Source: Bugulina stolonifera (Eukaryota > Bryozoa > Gymnolaemata > Cheilostomatida > Bugulidae). From it: a stretch of DNA of 64,000 nt. Position numbers and translations under genes: made by a program. This document shows positions 13,401 to 24,100 of this stretch, one piece after another (position 1 is the stretch's first letter; every line of letters starts with the position of its first letter). Location: positions 25,273,233-25,337,232 of the forward strand of contig OW285188.1 in NCBI GenBank assembly GCA_935421135.1, read 5' to 3'. The notes below the pieces were generated by a model, which was not told where the DNA came from, did no database searches, and saw nothing but the letters and a program-made list of their open reading frames with translations.

Positions 13401-16400
13401 CACCAATCAACACTGAGTGGTTTCTTGAAGACCTTCACATGCTACTTTACACACGTATTCAAATAGACCTCTACTGCATGATGTCTACTTTACACACGTA
13501 TTGAAATAGACCTCTACTGCACGATGTCTACTTTACACATGTATTCAAATAGACCTCTACTACACGATATCTACTTTACACATGTATTCAAATAGACCTC
13601 TACTGCTTGATGCGCTTGAATATTGTCAATTAGTGTTCACTGCGCTAGTATTGGCATTAGAGTGGAGATAACTCCAGAATATTCAGATACTGACAATAGC
13701 TTCTGGTTACAGATAAAGGAGAGGCACCAGATTCTTGATGAGCAGAAGAGGAAGCAGGCTGAGATTGACCGACTACGGATGGAGGAACTGCAGAGGCGAC
13801 AAGCTGAACAGGCTGTTATTGATGCACAGAGGTCAGATTTTTAAAAATATGGCAGGGGCCTATCTCCGTGTATGCATCTCTCATAATACAACAATGGTCC
13901 ATTAGTTCTAAGGGCTTTTGCAGGACACACACCATAATGCATTTGTGTAATGTTTCATGGGTAATGGGAATAAAGGTTACTTGAATCTTTTTACGCAACT
14001 AATTTTATCCTACGATTCTCAATTTGATTCAGCATATACACTTGTACATACCTTGCTGCTTGTGGTGGTTTAGTATTACAATGTAGACATATTATAGATA
14101 GGCTTAATTATTATTCTCAGGTTTTGAACCTTAGCTGAGTTAGGGCTGGTTAAGGAGCCCCCACACTTTTAGTTTAGCTGGTTAATAGTCCTCAATTATA
14201 GGTTTCTCCCATAGAATAGATCATTCTGTGGATTTCTCCACTTTGTTTTACCCGAGAGAGAATTCTAATGTCACATCTGCACCCACAGGACCTATAAAAC
14301 TTCCTGTTGTTATGTAGAACACCCCATACCCCCACTATCTATCCCCTGTACATACTAAGTATTTGTATAATATAAACAGAGTGAGTGATATACTTGTATT
14401 GTGTACCTGCTTTAGTTTGGTCTACTGAAATCTATTAATAGTGGAAGTCTGCATACTCTAACAAAAATAACATGTTGTAAAGTAGAAAAATGTAATTTGA
14501 CTTTTGAGATGAGACAATGGAACGACAGGAATATATTAACTCCTCATTTGTCTCTAATATGGATACAGGAGGTAAACAACTATTTGTGGCAGGAATCATT
14601 GTGACTAATAAAATTAACAAAGAAATCTAAAACAGGAATTGATGAACATATTTTACTCTCCAGGTTAACATAAACAACACAAATGCAAACACCTTGTTTA
14701 ATTCCAGTATCACGTCCATTGCCGGTCACTAACCGATGTCCATTCATGCTAAGTATCTACTTTATTGCTACAAACTATGGTGTAGTACAGCACAGTAAGT
14801 GTAGCTGCAAAAACTGCATAGCAGAGAGCAAGAACATACAATACATGTACTGGTTATCAGCTTGTTTACAAAGCAGACGTCATTTATCGCTGTTATAAGC
14901 TACAGATATATCACATTTCCCAACAAAACAAGTAGTATCAAACCTAGCCCCTATTTCTTCTAATAATACAATGTATAATTTATTACTATTATATCTGTCT
15001 TGTTTTGTTGCAAAATAGTAACAAATGCATTCAATACAGTTTGTGAACATATAGACATAATTATATGTATATAAGCTTATGATCTCCAAAATTTAATCCT
15101 ACTTGTCATTAATGTCAGGTAATCTATTTAAGAGCGTAGTATGAATCATGGAACCATAATTCAACTGGTTGAGATAAAAGCTCTTTCTGTTCTCACCAAA
15201 ATTAGATTAGTCTGGGGAAATTATGACATTACTTTCTATTAGATGGAAAGCTCCAAATATCACAGTTATTGATTTAAATAGTCTGTGTTTCCTGGCTGGT
15301 ATGCAGGCTGTTGAATGTGGAGCTGAGCCCAGGCTAATGATACAAACATCTTGAAGATGGAACATCCTTACATTATTTCCTGGTCTATATTTTGCACTAT
15401 CACGCTGCAGGGTAAAGCACCGTGAGAAGCTGGAGCAAGAGAAGAATGATGCCCTGCATAGAAAGACTGAAGAACTGAAGCAGCAAGAGTATGAAAAAGA
15501 ATGCAGACTAGAGGCACTGAGGGAAAAAGTACGGGTGGTAGCTGAGGTCGACCCTTATCGACTCATAAAAGATACGGAGGTAATGTATAGGCTATATAAT
15601 AGCACATAATAACAGAGCCATTTAGCTGTGAATATTCAATAAACCTGTCCACTCGATTTGCATGTTGTAACAACAAGCACCCTCAGTACATTGACATGCA
15701 TGGCTCTCACAGTAATACATAAATTATGTGACCCATTTAATATTTCCTGGCTCCTGTTATTGTGTAGTTCATCACAAAAATGTGAGAATATAGATAGCAG
15801 CGCATCAGACCCAAACGCTAAGTCATAGGCCTACGTAATGACTTACAATGTAGGCCTACAGCGTGTGATATGCACATATACATGTCCCCCCCCCCCCCCG
15901 CCCTACCAAATGGCTGGTACGGGCAAGGGCTTCTACACTAGTGTATGCCGAAATCCAAAAATTGCCTTCCCCGTGACTCTCACAGCATTATTATTCAAAA
16001 ACAAAATTATACAATTGGTTTATCTACATTAATTTCATTATTTGAAGATATACATGTCAGTGTGGGTAAGAAGTCTGACGATATAAAGTAGTAATAGAAA
16101 CATCTTTTGATTTTTTGTCTCTAATGTTTTGATATCAGCCATAATATCATCGTCAGAGAAGAGCAAATGTCAGGACTAGTATCGAAATATCAGGAATAAA
16201 CTAAAAAGTGAAAAAATACGCCTAGTACTACTTTACCTGATTTTTTTATCAATTATGCTCGCTACTGAAATGCATTGTATGTGCAGTTTTTAACTTTTTT
16301 ATTTTAGTGTTTGAATTTACATAATGATATATTCATATCTGCATACTAAAAGGCACTACTCCCAAACTGTGCATTTTAAAATAATTTTTGTACAATTTGC

Positions 16401-17585
16401 ATGACTAATTTTAAAGTATAAAAGTGAAATAACGCCAACGTGCATATCCAGCAAGATTATTAAAAGCCAAAAGTCACTCTTTGCTCAATTCTCTCTATAC
16501 TGCGATAAAAATTTGTTGCCAGAATAGAAATAATATAATACTTAATAATAATTCCTAGACAGGTTGAGGAACCCCAACGATGTCATTTCCTTTTCTTCAC
16601 CTTCCCTGTTATTCAGCTATTTCCTCCATTACCAGTTATTGGATTTCATGAAATTGTAGACTGAGCTTCAGGCAAGACAGGCACCCTTAGTTCTGAATGT
16701 AATTAGGAAATCGAAAATATAACGCTGTTTTTGTACTGTATTGAAAATTTTCAACTGTACCATTACAACTGAAACTGAATGTTTAGCAATTTATAAGGAA
16801 AAGGCACGAGGATCTCCGTTTGCTTATGCCAAAATTCTAGAGAAGCCGTTGTCATCAGGGGATCAATAGAAGTATATTACGGTCTTTGTAAATCGCATGA
16901 CAGCAGCGATGCTGAGCTGTGACTTTACTCACTCTGGTAATCTACATTGTATACCAAAATGGCGTCAAACCTTGTCATCATGTGACTCCCTTCAAACAGG
17001 ATGGTAGCACAATGGCTGTATAAATTGATGGCAAGATTCCTCTCTCTGTTGGCTCCTTTCAAAATTTCGAAATTATTCTGCGGTCTGATACGAACTTGAT
17101 TAGCATCACAGAGCCTCACTTTAGGCGGCACAACACAGGAAGAGACACTCATATCCATTTGTTTGTGAATTTGAGTAGTTTACAGTTTCCCATCAATATT
17201 AAAATATTATTTAATAACCCAATTTTTATTTCTTGATTCTCACTACAGTATTCTGGTTTTTCCTCCTACACTGTTGAATAATACCAGTCTGTACTTGTAC
17301 TAACAATATAGTCCCTGTATTTATTGTTTATCTTGTAATTTGTAGAATTGGCAGCATAGAAGGAAACCAGTGCCAGCGGATGATGTCAGCATGCATCAAC
17401 CACTGTTTGACATTCACACTTTTAACTCTAGTCAGATAGCCTCGGATCCTAGAGTTAGGCTCGAGTCTAAACTAAGGAATGCGGGGCTACACAACACAGA
17501 CTATGCTAGACATGTGTTGTCTAAAGTTGAACCCCATAAGCCTCCCAGGAAAGATACATTTCATACTATGAAGCTCGGAGACTAA
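1442..17585 (+). CDS. CCDC148: Coiled-coil domain-containing protein 148 (13 coding exons)
   Basis: Exons: 1442-1535, 1697-1818, 2077-2221, 2857-2962, 3755-3942, 4654-4846, 5054-5158, 7027-7137, 8799-8934, 12906-13046, 13713-13831, 15411-15579, 17346-17585. All junctions are GT-AG and phase-compatible and give a 622-residue protein (the human protein is about 590). Family landmarks in order are KYKPVDYDQL (near residue 46), LKQHKAVWMREL, CPSEELKISVLQEF, a SILDQHPF...RRTIYIDR block, EHEDWVLRSRNYHRQKKSL, a charged E/K/R/Q-rich coiled coil (about 356-530), VDPYRLIKDTE, and the conserved tail QPLFDIHTFNSSQIASDPR...HKPPRKD. The start was chosen for A at -3 and an in-frame TAA six codons upstream; the extreme N-terminus is the least certain part. 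CCDC148 is poorly studied but is carried by ciliated animals, so a ciliary or centrosomal role is inference. A polyadenylation hexamer AATAAA lies near 17940. Confidence 0.93.
2979..3641 (-). mobile_element. Solo LTR of an LTR retrotransposon in CCDC148 intron 4
   Basis: A 663-bp, relatively GC-rich island bounded by TGTAATGGT on the left and ACCATCACA on the right, an imperfect inverted terminal repeat with TG...CA ends. It is flanked by a 4-bp direct repeat ATAT (2975-2978 and 3642-3645). Read on the minus strand it has a TATA box (TATATAAAGGG, 3295-3305) followed about 50 bp later by an AATAAAG polyadenylation signal (3246-3252). This is the compact promoter/R-region layout of retroelement LTRs. 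No internal coding region is present, so it is a solo LTR. The family (Ty3/gypsy-like most likely) is inference. It lies antisense to CCDC148. Confidence 0.72.
6004..6348. mobile_element. Non-autonomous hAT-type MITE with 8-bp target duplication
   Basis: A 345-bp element with 13-bp perfect terminal inverted repeats: CAGTGGTCAAAGT at the left end and ACTTTGACCACTG at the right. It is flanked by the identical 8-bp direct repeat AGCAGGTG (5996-6003 and 6349-6356). An 8-bp target duplication and CAG/CTG-type ends are hallmarks of the hAT superfamily. The interior is non-coding, with two GC-rich self-complementary stretches: a G-run/C-run pair near 6016-6090 and a GGGAGGGCG/CGCCCCTCCC pair near 6219-6245. 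The intact target duplication suggests a fairly recent insertion into CCDC148 intron 7. Confidence 0.85.
6686..6777. repeat. Two-copy 46-bp tandem duplication
   Basis: Two near-identical units start at 6686 and 6732 (GGTATAATACCTCCTCCAT...). The unit begins with the palindrome GGTATAATACC. It lies in CCDC148 intron 7, 3' of the MITE. Confidence 0.85.
9105..9565. repeat. Minisatellite, about 50-51 bp period
   Basis: Built from CATTCTACATGTACATGTAT and CGTTCTACATGTACATTG half-units alternating for about 330 bp, then decaying into shorter TTCTACATGTATA units. ACATGT palindromes occur in every unit. Open frames through it are by-products of the repeat. It lies in CCDC148 intron 9. Confidence 0.9.
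10971..11335. repeat. AT-only (ATTAT)n satellite with higher-order duplication
   Basis: About 360 bp almost entirely of the pentamer ATTAT/TATAT. A degenerate block with TGTATTTTATTGTATTGTG occurs twice (near 11105 and 11211) about 106 bp apart, so a longer segment was itself duplicated. AT-rich sequence continues to about 11515. It lies in CCDC148 intron 9. Confidence 0.92.
12147..12204 (+). repeat. Short hairpin element, copy 1
   Basis: TTTTGATATACTAGTCCTAG on the left is the near reverse complement of CTAGGACTAGTGTCAAAA on the right, with a loop of about 20 bp. A related copy in the same orientation lies at 16127-16189. Sequence 3' of both copies (CTAATACTACTTTAT versus CTAGTACTACTTTAC) is also similar, so the repeated unit is longer than the hairpin and ends near 12240 and 16240. 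Confidence 0.6.
12551..12617. repeat. 20-bp tandem repeat, about 3.3 copies
   Basis: Unit TACCGTCAGCCTACTGGAAA repeated with a C/T alternation at the third base. It lies in CCDC148 intron 9. Confidence 0.9.
13443..13614. repeat. 43-bp tandem repeat, four copies
   Basis: Units start at 13443, 13486, 13529 and 13572 with TACTTTACACAYGTATT and contain AAATAGACCTCTACT. It ends about 100 bp before CCDC148 exon 11. Confidence 0.92.
16127..16189 (+). repeat. Short hairpin element, copy 2
   Basis: Related to 12147-12204: TTTTGATATCAGCC...ATATCATCGTCAGAG... and then CAGGACTAGTATCGAAATA. It is more decayed in the left arm. Same orientation, another CCDC148 intron (intron 12). Confidence 0.5.
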
Positions 17586-18180
17586 ACTTGTCATAGTTGT
17601 AAACAGAATCCCAAACCCATGAGCTGACTCTGCCTTCTTCGTAGATAAACAATAATAGAATATCAACAATCCATATTTTTATATTACATGTATTTGTCAC
17701 ATAGATTTAATTATTTTAAGTTAGATTCACATTTTTATGCAGTTAAATCTATAATAATTATGTAAAAATAATTTATTGCATGTTCATGACCTATAGTTAT
17801 TACATGGTTCTGTATTTAAAAAACCAACTAGCCATGTAATATATAGTGTAGTAATTTTTCTATTTAAATATGTAAACTGCACTCTATATTTGCATCAGCA
17901 TCATAAAATATATGCCACAATATTTTCTAACAGACTACAGAATAAATAGTTGGTTCACCTGTACATTTATATACATTTGATCACAATTAGGAGTTACTCC
18001 TCATTGATTGGGCCCGCCAACCATACCAACTATAAAGTTAATGCACTACATTAATTTGTGTCACAGTGCAGGGCTCCGTTTCATATATATTATGTTACTT
18101 ATAGTAATAGGAATATATTCTATATAAATAAATTGATAAAAAACACCAAATAACAATTCATTATAATAGCTGCCTCTTCT
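17586..18180. other. Convergent 3' intergenic region CCDC148 / ETV6-like
   Basis: 595 bp, very AT-rich, between the two stop codons. AATAAA on the plus strand near 17940 is a candidate polyadenylation signal for CCDC148. The minus-strand gene carries its own AATAAA overlapping its stop codon (18178-18183). No ORF or RNA gene seen. Confidence 0.6.
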
Positions 18181-21100
18181 TTATTCACCAGGTAGGTGAG
18201 GAGAGGCTCCCTTTCCGTTGGTGGTCATTGACCAATCACTGACTTCTGATTTAATCACTGAACTAAGTGAAGGGTTTGTTTGTGATACACTGAGTTGAGA
18301 GATCAATGGTTCTGGTTGAGCGAGCATTGCTGCTCTCTCTCGCAACTCGCTGTAGAGACTGTTGTGCCTCTGGTGGCTGACTAGGTCCATCGGTACAGCG
18401 CTGTCATTGTTCATGCTATGTTCCTGCTTGGGCAGGTAAGCTGGATTCACACTAATTGCACTGGTGTAGTCAATAGAAGACAGTCGATTTTCATCGTCTG
18501 AAAGTTCACTCTCGATAGCATCCATTGCTTCCGACTCTTCAATTTCTGCTTCCTCGTCAGTAGATCTGGACTTTCGAGGTACTCCGGGCTTGGCTCCCCT
18601 TTGACCTCTCTTTATCTCATGTGGAGGCCTCATAAACCTAAACAGTGAAGACATGAATGAATTCGTGTTTCATTGTCTCCAGTCTGTTGAGTGTAATGAC
18701 AAAGCTAACACTGACAAACATACAAGTTCCCCTCAGATAAACAATGAGCATTATTCTAATATTACTCAGATGTGATAATTTCCTGACATTTAGTCAGAAA
18801 ATTTAACTGCAATGCATTGTACATGCATATTTACACATACAACTGTATATTACTGTATAACCCATGTTATACATTTAGATTTCAACTAAACCAAATACTG
18901 ACTCATTTCCCATTGATTAATCAATCAATCAATCTGTACATAGAAATATTATCGGAATATTATCTACAATGTCGACATGTACATATACATGTAAGAGCGG
19001 TATGTTTATTTAGTACAATGCTATATTATATTATATATTATACAATATGTAGACTTTAATCGAAATATGCAGTTTGGGATTTTGGATTCAAACTCTCCTT
19101 AACATGGAATGAAGCCAGCACGAGGCTAGTTGTCATAACTCACCTGTACGTTAGTCTTCTTCCCGGTACCTTCTCAATAATATCCATTCTATAGTAATAT
19201 CGAAGTGCTCGGCTTAGCTTCTCATATGTCATGTTTGTCCTATTCTTCTGTATTCCCCACAGTCTAGAGAGTTGTGCTGGATTAACTATAATCATAGCAT
19301 AAAACATCCAACTTTAACATTTAATTATATATTACTTCTCTATTTTGTGGTCTCTAAGAATGTTGCTGAGATTAGGCCTAGACTACAATAGGTTCCAAAC
19401 CACCACCGTGGCACCATAACCAGCCACCAGATGGAAATATCCTGGAACATGCATTCTTTCAGTCTGTATCGTCTCCAGATTTGGAGCAGCATTACAGCAG
19501 CATTACAATGCAAGCTAAGTTGACGTCTAGTCTAGTCTGAACATATTAGAGACTTAATGACTTTATACAAAGGGAATGGCCAAGGCCAAGGTCACTAAAT
19601 ACCTACCTATTCTGAAAGTATAGTCTGACGTATTCTCCCATCTTATATACTCAGTATAGTTGGAGTCTTTAAGTAGTTTACTGATAAACTCCCATAGCAG
19701 TCTGCAATCTACAACATATATGTAGAATGTGATATTACATATATACATATACATATACAACATATATGTAGAATGTGATATTACATATATATACATATAT
19801 ACACTACATATATGTTGTATATGTATACATATATACATATACAACATATATGTAGAATGTGATATTACATATATACATATATACATATACAACATATATG
19901 TAGAATGTGATATTACATATACATGTATATTTAAAAATCTAACGCGCACACATGTACGTAACATAAAATAGAAGGTCGTAGACGTAGGATTATCCCACTA
20001 TTATTTATATAATGTGTTCACATGTATGTCTTGGATTCATGCCGTTGATAAAAAAAGCCTGCTCATCTTTGGTTGCTTGCAATGGCTACTAAATAGGCAG
20101 TGAAGACATGGATATCATAATTACTGGAGAATGCATCATTCTCTCTTCTCTACACTAGTGCGTCTTAAAATGGTTCATTTCTGTGTATTAATTATTACGA
20201 AACTTTTTCAGAAGTTATTAGTTTTGCATCACACCATACACATTTTGGAAAATTGCTGTTCTCGTCTTTCCATAGCTCAAGTTCTCTAGTGTCTATGTGA
20301 ATCTAGGAGGCTTGTGTGATGCCCATAAATAGGTCTACCTCACATGAGTCAGAAACTAGGTTACAGTTACCACAGCCAAGATTTATGTTGGGAAATTGCT
20401 CATGTGATTGTTGAGGAAATAAAGATGTAAAGATGTGCTACAGCTGTGCTTCATCAACCATTGCAGTTCTGATAGACAATACAACTATCGGAGAAATTCT
20501 GTGCTAGTCATAAATGGAGCATCTACTAATACAGATACCCATGTAGTAATATAAGCTAATGTGCACGTATTAGTTATGGTGTGTTTTACAGGAAACTAGA
20601 TGTACAGGTGAGATGCATCCTAATCTGCTCCAGCTATGGCCCTATGATTGCAGCTAGAAACCTAATATTGTCATCGAAAATAATATCCTTTAGAAAGAGT
20701 TTTCAATTGCAGAAGAGTTTGGTTTTGGAGTTGTGTACACCCAACAATTCGATTCCATTCTTGCATTACATGTAAATCAATGCCATTTCAACAGGATATA
20801 AACTAAGCACTAACTATACAGAACAGGATTTAATAACTAGCCTACTACAATGTACGTACCACCCTTTGTTCGTGAACTAGCCAATACTTCTAAAGGCTCT
20901 TCCTTCTTTACAGCAAAACTGTGGTTAGGTTTAATAACGGAGTCGACTAGCGCCATCGAGGATATCGTCGAGGGAAGCGGCAAGCCCTTAGCCTCAACAT
21001 CGCCGCTTCTGCCATGAGATGGAAAGGCCGCTTCTGATAAAACATAAATAAGAAATAATAGAGATGATGTAGATAGAACAAGGTTTTGAGATGGATAAAG

Positions 21101-24100
21101 AACATCACTCCGCCAACAGTAACTATGACTTCACACGACAAAATAATATTTACTTTACGTTGATAATGGCAGTCTTGGTGGCCAAACTATATAAACACCC
21201 ACAACAAAGTTATACAACAGGTTCATCTAGTTCCAGAATGGATACCAATGCATCAGTACTAAAAGCATTTATTATTATTCTGATAACATGGCAATCTAAA
21301 TATATAACCAGGATGTTTAGATTAAAGTAGATAGCGATGGCACTCAAGTCAAAGCTAATCTGTGTCGAGTAAACAATATTCTGGGATGATACCATTATAG
21401 TAGATTGTAGAAGTTGGTCAATCATAGAATTTCCTCCATTTAGCTGCAGAGTGACACACAAAATGGAATTTACCATTACAAAAATTTTCCATTCCATTTA
21501 TTAGTATTGAACTTTGTTGATTTTGAAATACCAGAACCTATTACTGTGAATTCATTGTGAAATAAATGTTCTCAATCTTTGTGGAAGTTTTTCATGATAT
21601 ATACCAGTTGCAACACAAGTGATCACATGGCATTACCACAGGCCTGAATAGTAATATGTAAAGAGAAACGGCCATCCCTACCATAGGAATGGGGATTGAG
21701 TTTGAGATGTGGAGGTGATTGAGAATGGCTCCGACTCAGCAAATGTCTGGCAGAACTGCTTACTGACTCTGCTGCTGTAGTTGTAATGGCCCCCGTTTGC
21801 TCCATTTGCCGTGAGGACGACGTAACAGGAAGAGAAATTGGAAGATTTGGTCTGGTCAAACCACCTGAAACAAATCGTGTAAGACAGTGCTTAACTGTGC
21901 TGAGGTGAACACGGAAACACGGAGCTTCTTTCAGCCAAGCATGAAATTGTCTAACTGTTCACTTTAATCCCACCGAAAGAGCAACAAGTTTGAGATTGAC
22001 ACTAGTTCCTCATACCTACTTCTGCATTGCATAAACTAGACCGACTCTATTTTCATCATCAATTCAATGAAAACATGTGCAGTATCCAACTGTAATATTA
22101 TACTGCATCCATTTTTAAACTAAGCTATGATTATCAGCAGCAGGTATACAGATCCTCCCACAGTGACAACAGGTCCACCCACCCTGATTGTGAATCATTT
22201 ACACTGTAATTGAACACAGCTCGTTGTCATAACTTCACAATTGCAAACAGGAAGAGTAGCCATGTTGCCTGCATTGCACATCCTGGAAATGATTATACAA
22301 TGTTATTGAACTTTTTCTAGTGATCTCATCACAAAAACGTTTAAATTATCAGGGTGTTTCAGATGAAAGAGTGCACACTAACAATGAAACTGTGTTAGCA
22401 ATAAAACATGGGCGGCTGGTCACCATGATAATAGTATCAGTGACACCCCTTTTACAACAACTGCTTAGATAAATTATACAAAGTGAAAGGTACGAGGAGT
22501 ATGGGCCTACATGTCTGGTGATTTAGCACATTTGGCAGATCATAATGTAGGACACATTATTTTGTGTAGGTGGAGGAATATGTTTGGATTTTATTATAGC
22601 AGGTCACAGGACAGGGGTGTACAATTTCAAATGTTGTTAAGAGAAATTATTTTCCTAGATAGTATTTCATGGATCATTTCCAAGTAGTGTTTTTATCATA
22701 ATATTGATATTGTATAATGTGATAATTTGATAATGTGGATGGTGCTTTAATATTTGCATTAGAATTGTATGCTCCCAAAGACTTTTTGGTAGTTTATTGT
22801 GCAGTCAGAAATAATAAACAATACTTACATGTATGCATTAAAAATAATATTTCAAGGTCCAACTGCGATGCATCTACGGAATGTATTTGTATATGACATA
22901 ATGCTGACTTGGATGCACGTGTACACCTGCATATAATATGTTCTCTCGCATGTGACAAGTTCACTCTATGTGATATAAATACTTGGATATGATATGAATA
23001 TTTAGAACAGTTATAGCTTCCAGGGGATATATCACAATCTTGAATCACTTCCAATCTTGGTTATCTTTTTCCTCTTTTTAATCGATGCATCACTCATAAA
23101 GTGGTGCTACAGTGCTAGTGCTACTATTTATTTATTTATTCCAGCACACCTTTCATGTGCACTGATCTATGCCTATAGTATAACTTATTAACATTCAATA
23201 CTCCATGTTTATTGGGTGCTTCTTTGTTCCGGAAAGAAGAAACACAAAAGAAACATTTTAACAGGATTATTGTGCAACACTCCACCTGTGTTCCTAATTT
23301 ACCAATTACTAACCATGTTATTACTACACTAAAAATAAGATATCTACAGAACTAATGCTAATATAACATTCTATTTTAGTCAGCAGAAACGTCACTAGTG
23401 TTAACTGACATCCTGGCTGTAGAATGTGCTGGGATGATTCATAAGGTTCGCATAGCCTGTCTTCCTGTAGGAAGGCGTAGCCTGTCTTCCTGTAGGAGCG
23501 CGTATCGTTCAGTCAGCTATATACCGGCTACCTGACTTGGATGGAGCATGTCACCAAAATATCATTCCATAATCAATTCAACTTCAGTGCCAATGCAAAT
23601 TTAACACAGACATTGTATATCTATGTATCAGCTAATGAGTTAGACATGTAACACTTACTGAACAATGTAATTAATCATTATTGTTATTCTATACAAGTCT
23701 TGGCATATGATGCAATTCATATATTGCCATGTGTTATCAGTGGGCTAGGCAGGGCTACACAAATATACTAATTACTTATGTTTGCTGGCAGGAAAGAAGC
23801 ATAATCTTTTATACCCTATGAGTATGTTCAAAAATGGAGTATTTCCCTGGGAAATATTATATTCCTCATAGAATAGACAATGTGAGGATAACTCTGAGAG
23901 GTGGTGCTGACTCAATTCACTATCACCAGATTCTACTAAAGGGATTGCTTTGTTCTCATGGGCAAGCCTATGCTTATTGAGAGGCAGCAGTTAACTTGCA
24001 GCCTTTTACTGTCAGCTAATAATATGCCAAGTGATGTTATATTCTTAGTATATCGTTATTATTAGGTACCAGGAAGTAGCGCACAGCTCTCCCTGCCATT

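Noticed and set aside
15884..15899. C-run of about 15 bases
   Set aside because: Simple homopolymer in CCDC148 intron 12 with no accompanying element ends.
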